Positions 31,081 to 42,361 of a DNA stretch of 64,000 nucleotides are shown here, piece by piece. How positions within the stretch are numbered: the stretch's first letter is position 1; the number at the start of each line of letters is the position of its first letter. Origin of the DNA: Rhynchopus sp. YZ270_cl-10. Lineage: Eukaryota; Euglenozoa; Diplonemea; Diplonemida; Diplonemidae. The notes beneath the pieces are model-generated. The model had not been told where the DNA came from and made no database searches. It saw nothing but the letters and a program-made list of their open reading frames with translations. A program made the translations under genes and the position numbers. The stretch covers positions 496,001-560,000 of the forward strand of contig OZ037845.1 in NCBI GenBank assembly GCA_964035575.1. Reading direction: 5' to 3'.

Positions 31081-34000
31081 TTCCCAATGTCCCTGGTCAG
31101 CAGTGCTGAAAAATTTTTGGGCACAAAAATAGCTGACCCCCCTATTTTGAAATCTGAATCCCTGGATAAGACACTGGCGCAGGGTGGAAAAAAACCCCGC
31201 AACAGAACTCAAAAAAAATCTGAAAACGTAGCGGAGGGGCTGGAATATATAAAAAAAAAAAAAAAAAATTGACTTGAAATACGCCCTCTCGTGGCAGTGT
31301 ACCAAAAAATAATATAGCACCGCAGCAAAATCCGAGGGTTGAGAGCACTGCAGTGTGAAGCTTTTGCAGGGCAGAGGTGTAGTGCGGTCAAAGACAACAA
31401 AAAAAGGGGGAAAGCTGAAAGTGCAAGCGTCCCACCGTACATCGGCAGACGCAATGACGAACCAATACAAGCATTTGAATAGAATAAAACGAAGGAACTA
31501 CTAAAAATTATGCTTAGTACTCAGTGCTCTTGATGCTCCTTGTAAATAACGCAAAAAAATAGCGCAGAAGGGAAGGGGGGGAAAGGAAAGGAAAAAATAA
31601 AAGAAAAAGACAAGACAACGACAGATGTCCCTCCCACTGCCCCACGCACACCCAATGCTTAGTGATTGTCAAGGCAAGAGCAGAGGGAAAACACATCTCT
31701 CTCTCTCTCTGAACCGACAGTGGGGCCTCACCCTCTCTTAGGGATTTACATGGACGTCCTTACAGGTGGTACACCATGACCCTTCATAGCATGGGGAGAA
31801 GCTCTGGCCTGACATTTATATACCCTGGCCAAGGGTTTAACATGCATTTAGTGGGTGCAGGGACGTGTACCTCCCTGAGGACAAAAAAAAAAACAGAAGA
31901 GTCTCGCATACCTCAAACGAGAGGAAATACAGACAGCCCACTTCATCCCCGTGAAGTGTGGGCAAGACATGGCGTGGCACTTCCTCCAGAAACCCTGTGA
32001 AGGTCGTGGCCTGAGGGGGGGGTGCTGGGGATGGTTAACCGATGGGACAAGGTGGCCACACACTGTGCGGAGTCACACACCCAATCCCTAATGATTGATC
32101 TTCCCAGTACGCATGTTTGAGTTAAAAAAAAAAAATATGTGAGATGAACCTAAGCCTCTCGTGCTTAGTCAACCTACCTAAAGAGAAAAAACAATATTGT
32201 AACATGAACTTTCAGTACTCCAAATATGTTAGCATCCAAAAAAAAGGCAAAAAAAAATCAAACTATTTGGTGTTCGTGATCCCCTTTGCTATTTCGTAGC
32301 ACGCGTGTAGCATTTGTGGTAAATTCACGAATACCAAATATGCCAAACTTACTTGGACACTTCCTGGAGTACGTAGGTGTAAGCATATCGCCTAACGAAA
32401 GTGAAGAAAAGGTTTATAAGATGAGTCTACACCTCTGTGCTTGGTCACCTAAAATAAAGAACACATTTTCCACAAATATACATTCATTATCGCAAAATAA
32501 AATACAGGCAGTGCGATGATGGCGAACAATGATTCCCTCGTGTGACGCTAGATAAAATTTGTCAACCAAAACAAAACAAGAGAAGAACCTTGGTGCGTCT
32601 GGCGAGTAGGCACACTGTTATTCGGTTGTCACATTTTGTGGACAAAAAGCTTCAGCACAAAAAATGGTTTCAAAGTCACACAACAAAATACTAAGATGAT
32701 CAGTAACCAACGAATGCTGCCTGAGTAAAAAAAAAAAGAGATGATGAGTGCAGAACATCGAGCGCAAAGACTGAATAAAAAAAAAAAGAGAAAAAATGGT
32801 TGTTCGAAAGTGAAAAAAATGGGGCAAAGTTTTGTTGAAGAAAGAAGAAGAAGAAAAAGAAGAAAAACTAAACGAACGGACAGTATCGAAAGAGGGGCAA
32901 AAAAAAAAGAGAAAAAAAGAAAGTACCAAACGCCTCTTGCCGGACAACCGACGGACGCAGGCAGGGAGAGAAATAAAAATGTGTCTCACAGGACACCTCC
33001 AAATAGGGAAAATGGTTTGCTGCAGGAACTACACAACTGCTTTTTTTTATCACAAACCCAAAAAGAAAGGAACAAAAGCCTCGGAAGACGACTTTACACA
33101 ACTTTGAACAAAACACACACAAGAACGTTGCAAAACAACCTCTGCGAACATCAGGTACCAAAAAAAATAAATACCTTAGACATCTACGGACGCAGGCACT
33201 GAAAGAAAAGTGAAGTTGATACTACAATACGCCTTTTGGGACGGGCACTGACAAAAGAAAAAGAAATACGAATGCTGCTGAAAATCCTTTTGGAAAACCT
33301 CTCATGTACATGCAGCACATATTACGAGAGTATCCACATGAAATCACGCACCAAGTGATGAAACATCATAGAAGCAGGGGGGCATATGCGGCCGCCCTGT
33401 CTATAAAATAACAGACGCAACGTGTGCGTCTCCTTTCCTATTTACTGTGCAACACATTGATTATATTCAGATACCTTCTTTCCAGAGTAAAGAACGGTGA
33501 AATTGAAAGGTGAAAATAAAAACTGCCCAAAAAAACAACAACTGAACCACATAAGGGCCAGCTGCCTCCTGGTACAATTACCTCAAATTTTCTGAACATC
33601 AAATGCACAAAGCAAAGTGGGAGAGGGAGAAAGATCTTGTAGAGGGGGACCCCAAAAGGGGGCATGCTTTTACATCTCTGCAAAAGAGGGGGGCTTTTAA
33701 AGTGCCGAAAAAAAAGGTACGTTTTTTTGTTTCGAAGGGCCAAGGGGGCTTATAGACAAAACGTACACCAAAAAAAAAAGTATTAAAAAAGATGAGCTGA
33801 CCTCCTGGGCACACACTGCATCGTTTTCCAGAAATCGTTATAAAGAAAATATCGTTAGAATATCACATGGATATGATCCTCTAGCTCCTGTTGGATAAGG
33901 CATTTGGCACGCATTACAAGACAGGTTCCCCGCAAAGCTACATAACCCGTACAGAGTTAGTGCCCTGTGCAGAACGGCTCAGCCCATAGGGCACGTCAGA

Positions 34001-35008
34001 TGCAAAATGGAACAGCAAGAAAGAGAAAAACACTGTACTAAGTAAGGCGTCTGCGGCAACAGACCTGAGTGACATCTTCGACCTTATCGGGTCCCAGAGG
34101 GGGGTAGATCGAAGCAACCCAGCCGTGTCCCACTCCACTTCGACAGGAAGCCTCTTGACAGAGAGACCATGCAAGAAGTCTATAACACGATGGCGATGGC
34201 GGAGCACCTTGCACAGTCGCATCGAAATGAAGGAATGTACCTCGTGTACGCAGATTATAATAAAAAAAGGGAAGTTGAAAGTGCAAACGCCTCACCGTTC
34301 ATCGACGGACGCAGGCACTGATGGCACAAAGGCACGGCAAAAAATGGTAGGCGGTTCTTGGGCCTGAGTTGCGTGGGGGGGGGAAACACCCCAAGTTACT
34401 ATCCAGAAAGAGGCTAAATTTTGGGCACCTTGAGTTGCAAGATGGCGCAGCCAAAGAGAACAGCAATAGAGCAAAGGTTATTTCACAACGTCAAAAGGAA
34501 AAAGGAAAAAGAAGAAGAAGAAAATGAAAGCTGAAAGCGCAAAAATCTCAGTGACGCAGGCACACTGGGCGCTCCGGTGGGTTGTCAAAATACCTGGAGA
34601 TATGTTCTTGTGCACCCTGCAAGGTGTGTTCCTAGACAAACGCTATTTCAAAAAAATTCAAGAAGAACAAAAAGTTATTAGTGCAGACACCTCCGACTGA
34701 CCCACGTACGATGCCAGAGGGGGGGAAAGGAGAAAACTTGATGAACGTGCCGCCCGTCTCGTGCACATACACCAGGGAAAAAATAGTAAGGGTTGCAAAG
34801 TGCTGTGACATCCACACAGACTTCTCTGTACACAAAAAAAACAAAAACAAAATATGAGATGTGAGTATCAACAAACCAGTAGGGTGCCTGTATACAGACA
34901 CACATCTTCGTAAAGATGTACCCCACCCTCGTGAGGTCCAACAGGCATAATAAATAAGACACGTCTGGAGCAAAGCGGCGAAATGTTTTTTTTTTTTTTT
35001 TTTTGTTG

Positions 35009-35779
35009 TGTCGACAGGGCGTTCGCTATCGCCATCGTTTTTTCCTGATCGTGGCGAAATGCCAAAAACCCCGAAATTTTCGTTTTTTTACTAGTGCTTA
35101 AAATAGGTCAAAAAAAATTTTCCCGCCGGAGAGAAGTTAGTTCGTGGGGTGAATCCCTGGTACTGAATGGTCAAAAAAAATTTGCTATTTGCGCGTGATC
35201 CCTTCCCCAGCACAAGTGATATTACAGCTGAACTTTCCTGATACTAAAACCAGCAAAACGATGGAGAATTTCATCAATCCCCCCTCACTGAGGGTCTCTT
35301 TGTGTTGTTTAATCAAACAGATGTACAAGAGAGGCATCTGTCATATGAGACTTCATCCTTATTTTGATTATTTTCAACTCTCTGCCGTTGAAAGTAGAGT
35401 TGACACGAGCAGTGACACCTTCTATAACAGGGGGTACGGTACACCTTCAGCAGACTGCAGGATTGAGGAGCGAGCGGGAGTGCTGGGGAAACTTCCTCTC
35501 ACGGCAGGCGGGTTTGCGGATGATTTTGAGTACAGTGGACATGCACCCCTCTGCGACCCCCCCTCCGGGGGGGTCTACAGGGTGGTGGGGAGAAATCTCT
35601 CTCTCTCTTTTTTTTTTTTTTTCCCCCTTTATTTATTTATTTATTTATTTATTTATACAGGGTTTCGCCCCGGTGGGGCGAAGCCCTGGGGCGAAATAAA
35701 ATGTCATTTTTTCAGGAAAAGATTTTTTTAACGAAAAAAAATATTTTTCGCCCCGGGGCGAACGCCCTGTGTGTCGACA
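35009..35779. repeat. 771-bp interval bounded by inverted repeats
   Basis: The left end TGTCGACAGGGCGTTCGC (35009-35026) recurs inverted at 35758-35779 with a 4-nt insertion. T-tracts flank both ends (34986-35004 and about 35811-35833). The inside holds a 9-bp GACCCCCCC-TCC-GGGGGGGTC hairpin (35555-35575), a (TTTA)n tract, and TTCGCCCC-GGT-GGGGCGAA (35664-35682). No transposase-like frame was recognised, so it may be a non-autonomous element. Confidence 0.4.
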
Positions 35780-37009
35780 ATCACCTGCTAGTGCAGGATC
35801 TGTACTCAATGTTTTTTTTTTTTTTTTTTTTTTGGTGCTAAAAATACAAAATTGATTGCAATGGAATCCAATCGCAGTACAAACATCGGTGGTTTTTCGG
35901 ATTTTGAAAAGCAAAGAGTTTTTGCCCCACCTTCGTTAATTACCGCGACGGTAGCCATTTTCTCTCTCTCTATGACACTTTTACGGGGGAAAAAAACACG
36001 CTTTTTCTTTTTTGCTAATCTGTTTGGCAGCTCTACATTCTAAAAATGTAAAAAACCAATCAACCTGGGGTAAAGAATAGTTGGTAAAGGTGGTACGCCT
36101 ATTTAGCTTGGCAGTATCACCAAAAAAGAACATAGGCTAAGCAACTAGTTGCCGGGTTACGGTGTAACGCGTATTGCGCATCGCTCCGAATCGGTTCGTT
36201 CCTTAACACGAAGTGTGTTGGGGGTAAACTTATTCGGGCCCTTTGACCCCAAATGCAAAACAATAGGCTGAAATAGTAAGCGTAGGCAGGAGGGATTTGT
36301 ACAACGAAAAAACCCCACCCCAAGATAAGGTGGGTTTTGGATTCAAATGATACCTAAAGGGCAAAGGGTCTGGTTGTTGTTGTCTTGTTCATCGACAAAC
36401 ACCGTTGTTGAAGAAAAAAGGGATACGATAGTGTGGTTTGTGCAGCTTTAATCCACTTTGATTTCCCTCAAATGCGCAAAAAATACAAAAAAAAAGGGGG
36501 GGTAAAGAAAGGGTCCTGGGGAAGGATAAACTGTGGGGGAAACCGTTACCCTGCAAAAAAAAACCCCCAGACCAATATTCATCACGAGACATGTTCTAGG
36601 TAAGACACGTCGCTTACCCAGGGGAAAAAAAGAGAACTTTCTCAGATGAATGTGCCTCTCGTGCACACACATTTAAAAAAAGTTTTTGTAAGATGGGCCC
36701 AAGTCTTGTGTACTTAGGTATGTGTCCAGAGAAAGAGCTTTTTACCCCACTTATATTGTGTATAGCAGACGAAACAAAACAAAACAAAGTTCGGTGAAAT
36801 AAGATTAGGTTCAAGATATGGGGTTCCTCGCATGAAAGAAAACAAAGAAAGGGTTCTCGGGCTTGGTCACCTTTCATCACAACGTTATCGTCGGCGCCCA
36901 GGTGTATGGCTTTTGAATAACGGGGTTAACTAACGGGATAAGGTCATTTCCTTAGTTCATAAGTAAAAAAATCAATGAGTTTGGTGTGGCTGTATAGGGC
37001 TAGGGTGTA

Positions 37010-37870
37010 TACCCTAGAAGGACCCAAGAAGTACCCAATTTACACCTAATTTTAAGGGGGGTGCAAAAATTATTTTGTGTATATTTTTTTGGTGGTTTTT
37101 TGTGGCCAGAAATTTCCCCCAGAAATTTTCACCCCAAAAAATCAAAAAATTTTTTTTTTGATTTCGGTGCTCCGGGGCTTCTGCGTGCTGTGATGGGGTC
37201 ACTTTGCGCTCAGAACTGAGTATTTTTGACCTAAAATGCATGTATCAGTTCTTACAGGCCATTTTCAGGTTTTGTGTGTAATATGGTCAGTACTTGACCA
37301 CTGAGGGTAAAGTGCAAAGTAAACGTGGGGGCAGTTTGCATAGCTGCGAACTTTGCTGCGCGTTGTGACCCCCCACAATTTGACGGTCGGAGCTCGTAGA
37401 ACCCAACGAGGAGTGAGAAAAGGATACGTCGAAAGAATAAAAGTAGCATACCGTGCGCCTGCGGCGCAAGCTTTGCAACCCACCCCACGCATGACATAGT
37501 TTGGCTGCAGCAACCTGAACACCTGGTAGTGGTCGTCGCAGGCCACTGTCGTCTCGGACCCCCCATATTCGACCATCATCCCACGATTTCCCAAAAACCA
37601 AAAGTTAGCGTCAGGCCTGGTCATGACAGGTAAAATGCACTGGGGTCTGGGTACTGGGTACTGGGTGCCAACCCCGGATTTTGAGAAAATTTCCATCACC
37701 GAACACGTGGGGCTCTCGGATGTACCAACTTTTTGCGAAAACAAGGCTACTAACCACAGGGAAAGCTCGAGAAAAAAATCACGTTTTCCTTAAGGAAGTG
37801 CCCTAAGGAAAATCACTATACCCTGGAAGGACCCAAGAAGTACCCAATTTACACCTAATTTTTAGGAAAA
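37010..37870. repeat. Dispersed repeat family G, two copies
   Basis: The segment TATACCCT, then GAAGGACCCAAGAAGTACCC, then AATTTACACCTAATTT occurs at about 37005-37060 and again at 37815-37865, in the same orientation about 800 bp apart. Position 37449 carries a GCGCC-TGC-GGCGC hairpin. Confidence 0.5.
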
Positions 37871-38244
37871 TCACACCAGAGTTGGAAAGATTACCTCAAG
37901 CCTTCAATAAAAAAAAAAAAAACTTCCATCGTCAGATCAGAGCTCGCGCTAAAGTCCATCCCTCATCCCGGGATTTTTGGGGGTTTTGGTAGGAACGTTT
38001 TTTTTTTTGCAGTACGGGGATTTCATTAAGAAACCAGAAGTTCTAATATTGTTGAGTAAGACCACCACATAGTGGACTTGCATATACATGTGACCCCGCC
38101 GTGGAACGCAATTGGCTCGGAAAGTCAAAAGAAAGAGGAGAAAAAAGAAAAGGAAAAAAAAAAAAAGTTGGTTACCGTGCGCCTGCGGCGCTGCCTGTTC
38201 CCTTCCAGTTTCTACAGGCAAACACTTGCCCCCTTTACCTTACA

Positions 38245-38800
38245 CTGACGGGTTTTGACCAAAACCAAAAACTTGTCCATTTCGGCAAATTGACCCCACC
38301 ACAGAACGGACGAATTCCGGAAATGCAAATGCCGGTGTTTTCGCGCATTTTCATGTTGCAAGACGTCAGGATCAGGGAGAGAAAATCTGGTTGTGGGATT
38401 TACATTGGCCCTCTTTACCCACATGGATTTTGACCAAAACCAAAAAATTGGCCATTTCGGCAAAGTGACCCCACCACAGCGCGGACGGATTCCGGAAATT
38501 CCAATCGCGGTATGTTTTGGGGCTGAAAACCCACTGATTTTCAGGAGAAAAATTGCTTCCAAATCTCGGAATTTTCCGAATTTTCCTGAAAATGACCCTT
38601 GTTTACGAGTATGGGTTCATATTTTGCGAAAATTTAAGTCACTAAAATTTTGTCCATTTTTCCGTATATACCCCACCACAAGCCGGGATTGGCCCGGAAA
38701 TGCCACAAAACGGGGTTTCCGGGCCTCCCCAGCTAACCTTTTCAAGGAACGTTTTTCCGTACCCGAAATCCATTTTTTCCCCATTTTTTCCCATAATTAG
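38245..38800. repeat. Family B repeats in direct array
   Basis: Three related units with the core (G/T)CCATTT...CCCCACCACA...GG(A/T)ATT or GGATT...GGAAATGCC start near 38253, 38428 and 38630, spaced about 175 and 200 bp apart. The third unit is nearly identical to 131-256. Confidence 0.6.
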
Positions 38801-39237
38801 CGCGACCACTGCGTCAGATACAACATGCAGCATCTTTTGTGCAACGCTGACGAAACGAAGCAAAAAAAACGAGATTTTGATTTGACTCATTTTGTTTTGT
38901 TTGCAAAATGTACCTTTAGATTTTGAGGTGTGCATGGAGCAAAAAAAAGATCGGGTCTTTTGTTTGTGCGCTCAAAGCCGGGAAAACAAAAAGGTGAAAA
39001 AATGTGTTAAACTGAAGTACGGTTGTTGTGGTTAATTGAGTACTCAAAGAAAACAAGCAAGCTTCTGTTTTTTTTTCAATCCGTTTTGTTTGCCCTGCAG
39101 CGCTGCCTCCAATCTTTTTAGAATTGACAACAAGTTGTTTTATCAAAAAAAATTGCAAAAAATTGGCCCATTTGTTCGCACCCCATGCGCATCCGGTGCA
39201 TTGTTGGGTGATCTATGAACGGAGAGATATTTTTTTC

Positions 39238-39320
39238 ACTAGCTCTCAGTAAGCTCTCACGGCTCCCACTAGCTCTCACTAACTCTCACAAAGCTGTCAC
39301 AGCCTGTCACGTGTCTCACG
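39238..39320. repeat. Degenerate short tandem repeat
   Basis: About eight imperfect ~10-bp units around CTAGCTCTCA / AGCTCTCAC, turning into GCTGTCAC. Confidence 0.55.
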
Positions 39321-39681
39321 GAGACGATCACAGATCACCCCAATGGTGTATCTTGTGTAGCTAAGCTTGATCACATTCGTTATTGCGCAGAAGTAAAGTG
39401 TATAGGCCGCTTAAATCAAAGTTGACTTGAAATACAAAGCCCTCTCGTGAACAGTGTTACCTTGGTACAATGACTAGCTGTACCGGGGGGGTGGACACCC
39501 AACCATTTCGTGGTTTACATCATGATACCCTCATAGTAAAAATAATGTTTTTTCAAAAATAAATTAATAAAAAAATGACCCAAAAGTAACATTTTTTTTG
39601 TAACAATTTAATAAAATGTTTTATTCGTTTTTTTGCAGTTGGGCAAAAAGTAACAAATGTTACAAAGAAAAAATAAAAAGC

Positions 39682-39845
39682 CCATGGTTGAAGCACGGGA
39701 GTACCATAGGGAACTGGGTTGCTGACCACACCATCCAGGCTGTACCTCAATTTTTTTTTTTGCCTGCGGCGCCATTTTCCCTTTTTGCTCCGCAAAAAAG
39801 GGTTCGTTGAGTGACTCTGTGTAAAAAGCTATATTTTTACACCAT
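39682..39845. repeat. Dispersed repeat family A, copy 2
   Basis: Close match to 30832-31000 with the same two consecutive triloop hairpins, GCC-TGC-GGC and TTTTTGC-TCC-GCAAAAA. Confidence 0.65.
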
Positions 39846-39880
39846 GGGTGTCCGCGCTGTATGCTTTATTAGCCCCCCCA

Positions 39881-39921
39881 GTAACATTTTTGTTACGCCT
39901 GCGGCGTAACAAAAATGTTAC
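39881..39921. repeat. Perfect 19-bp-arm palindrome, TGC triloop
   Basis: The left arm GTAACATTTTTGTTACGCC (39881-39899) is followed by the loop TGC and an exactly complementary right arm. The loop and inner CGCC/GGCG pairs are the same as in at least six other hairpins of the window, whereas the outer stem is different. Confidence 0.8.
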
Positions 39922-40489
39922 AAAAAAATAAAATCCAAACAATGAAAAAAGTAACAAAATGCAAAAATGTTATAAAAAAAATAAAAATCGCCGAAATAAT
40001 TTATTTGTAACAATAACATAATTTATACTATGAGGGTATCAGAAGAGAAAACCTTGCTGAAAACTATTGATCGTCAGCGTCACGCCTTCGTAAGAAGCAG
40101 TAGAAATAATAAGAAAAGTCTGCCTTGAAAGACGAATATACCGCACAAAGCATAACAGCAGCTAAATAGAAAGTTGAAAGTGCAAACAATATTTTTTTTT
40201 TTATTGAGCCATAGACAACTGCTTTTTTTTGGGAGTTTTTTTTATGAAAGTTTTAACATGACACTCACAACAACTAAAGTATACAAAAAAAGTAAAACAA
40301 AAAATGGGGTAAAGTTATGCCGATAAGGCCATCGGAGACCATGCCAGATCAAACAAAACAAATGAAATGCAATATCGGTCACTTCTCTAGGGTACCTTCT
40401 GACAGCGATGAGACCACAAGATGCTCTGGCCCTGACACTGACACAATAAAGAACAGAAAAGAAACAAGCGGGAAGATGAAAATAAAATA

Positions 40490-41065
40490 TTGAAAAGATG
40501 AATATGCCTCGCGTGTATGCGCATCTTGTAAAAGAAGAAAAAAAGGTAGAAAAGTTTTGTAAGAACAGTGCTCACCTTAAATTGAAGAAAGGGTTATAAG
40601 CCTCTCTGTGCTTAGTCACCTTGATCACATTCGTTATCGTGCAGTATCAGCTGTGTGGGTTTCCACAAGATTATTGTTTGTCATTTCCCCAGCCGGAGTT
40701 CGTAATTTTTGTTTTTGAAAACTTGGTTGTATTAGTGTAGCCACCATAGAGTGTGCTCCACCATGTATTTTTTTTTTTTTGGCACGTACGATGTAGTATA
40801 AAAATATTAAGCGTTATGCACAACACATCCTGCGTCTGCAATGAAAAAGAGAACATCTTCAAAAGAGGAACGTGCCTCTCGTGCACACATCAAAAAAGAA
40901 AAAGAAAAGTTTATAAGATGATCCTAAGCCTCTCTGTGCTTAGTCACCTTATCATATTCGAAAGAAAGTGGCGTTGATCGTGCAAACGCCTCTTGGGACG
41001 GCAGGCACTGAAAGAATAAGTTTGCAAGATGGACTTGGGTCGCAAGAGCAGTCACCTTGATCGCA
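40490..41065. repeat. Array of E, D and F hairpin modules
   Basis: Modules in order: E at about 40495-40530, D at 40588-40640, E at 40860-40890, D at 40911-40960, F at 40965-41012, and a D-like unit at 41022-41060. They are separated by purine-rich linkers such as AAAAAAGAAAAAGAAAAG. All are in the same orientation. The D copy at 40924-40943 pairs CTAAGC with GCTTAG. Confidence 0.6.
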
Positions 41066-42361
41066 AACAGAAAAGGTTTATGACAACGACGAGCCAATTC
41101 TCGGCGCACTTCGGAACCTTTGTAAAGAGAAAGAAAAGTTGGTAATGTACACCCATGTCCCACAGTGTTTAGCCTAAGCAAGTAAATGAAGAGAAATTAA
41201 TAGGTGCAAACGCATGTTCCAGAGTAAAGGAACTGGAAACAAAGAAACGCTTAATGGAAAACTTGGTTGTATTAGCGAGGAATGAGCCCCACTATTATTT
41301 TCCCCTCTCATCTGTTCTAGCTTTATGCGGACTCTTTTCCCATGGATGCAGTTGGAAGTACCCTTGTCGCCAGCAAGCAGAAACTGCTGGCGTGCCTGTT
41401 GTCGAACGGAGAGGGGTGCGGTGGTTATCCACATCTCCCCTCCGTTACCAATACCGTCTATACCACAAAAGAATGAAAGGCATTGAGCATGTCAGGTGCT
41501 CCCTCTTTTTCTGCTATCCATGTGAACAGATGTCCCCATCAAAGAAAGGATTGTACAAAAAAAAATAGTTGTTTTGTTTTGATCATCAATACGCACTAAT
41601 AAAACCAGAGGAAAACTGTTGTAATGAAAATCACTGTGCTGACTCACCCTTGAACACCAAATCATTCAAGAGGACCTTAACACCAAGGTAAACTGATGAG
41701 ATGTTGCTACAAGCACCTCGCCGTCCGGCCGGCGCTGTGAAACCAGATTTTTTTTTTTTTCATTTTTCGCCCACCTGATCTGGATAACTCGACTACGAAG
41801 GGAATTACTTTTTGTTGAACGCAGCCAAAACAGTGTGAAATCTGAATTGGCGCCAGGAGAAATAACGGGAGGAGAGAAAATAGTCGGTATCAGGCGATCA
41901 AAACGTTGGCTTTTTTTCGTTCCGGTTTCTAATAATACTACGCGTAATGGGGGGAGTAAGGAGCAGGATAAGAAGGTGAAGAAAGAGAGAGAGAGATGAG
42001 AAAAAAAGAGAGAAAAAAAAAATGTGAATGTGTCTCTCTTTTGAAACACATCATAAAAACAAAAGGAACAATTATTGAGGAATTGCACTGTACGAAGACA
42101 AAAATGTACACAGTGATCCAAAGAAACATTGGAGGGGGTAAAAAACCTTCTGTAGCGGAAAAATCCCAAAAAGCCCACCTTAGTTTCTAACCCCTCCTAT
42201 GTTTTCGTAGATCACAATAACTCTTTTCTGTGCACTTCTTATTCTGTGAAGGAGCAAAACCGGACCACAACATTACACTTTTCTTTTCTTTTTCCTTCGT
42301 TATTCAAGAGGAAGTACAGACCAAGCGGCACGTCTATCCATTTTGGAACACTTTTCCGTTC

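Larger units (their letters stand above)
29750..42361. other. 12.6-kb gene desert with repeats and hairpins
   Basis: No frame here is convincing on either strand; the longest ones are driven by homopolymers (poly-Phe, poly-Lys) or cross repeat units. The region holds A and T homopolymers of 15-30 nt, a (TTTA)n tract near 35630-35656, and many perfect palindromes. It also holds dispersed families A, B, C and G and arrays of D/E/F hairpin modules, for example 32139-32450, 33211-34710 and 40490-41060. It may be a silent repeat-rich interval or contain unrecognised non-coding RNA. Confidence 0.6.

Noticed and set aside
35189-35731. 180-aa plus-strand frame in the gene desert
   Set aside because: It crosses a poly-T run, the (TTTA)n tract and two GC palindromes; composition is not protein-like.
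41666-42178. 170-aa minus-strand frame
   Set aside because: Phe/Leu/Ser-rich reading of pyrimidine tracts; no motif, no plausible start.
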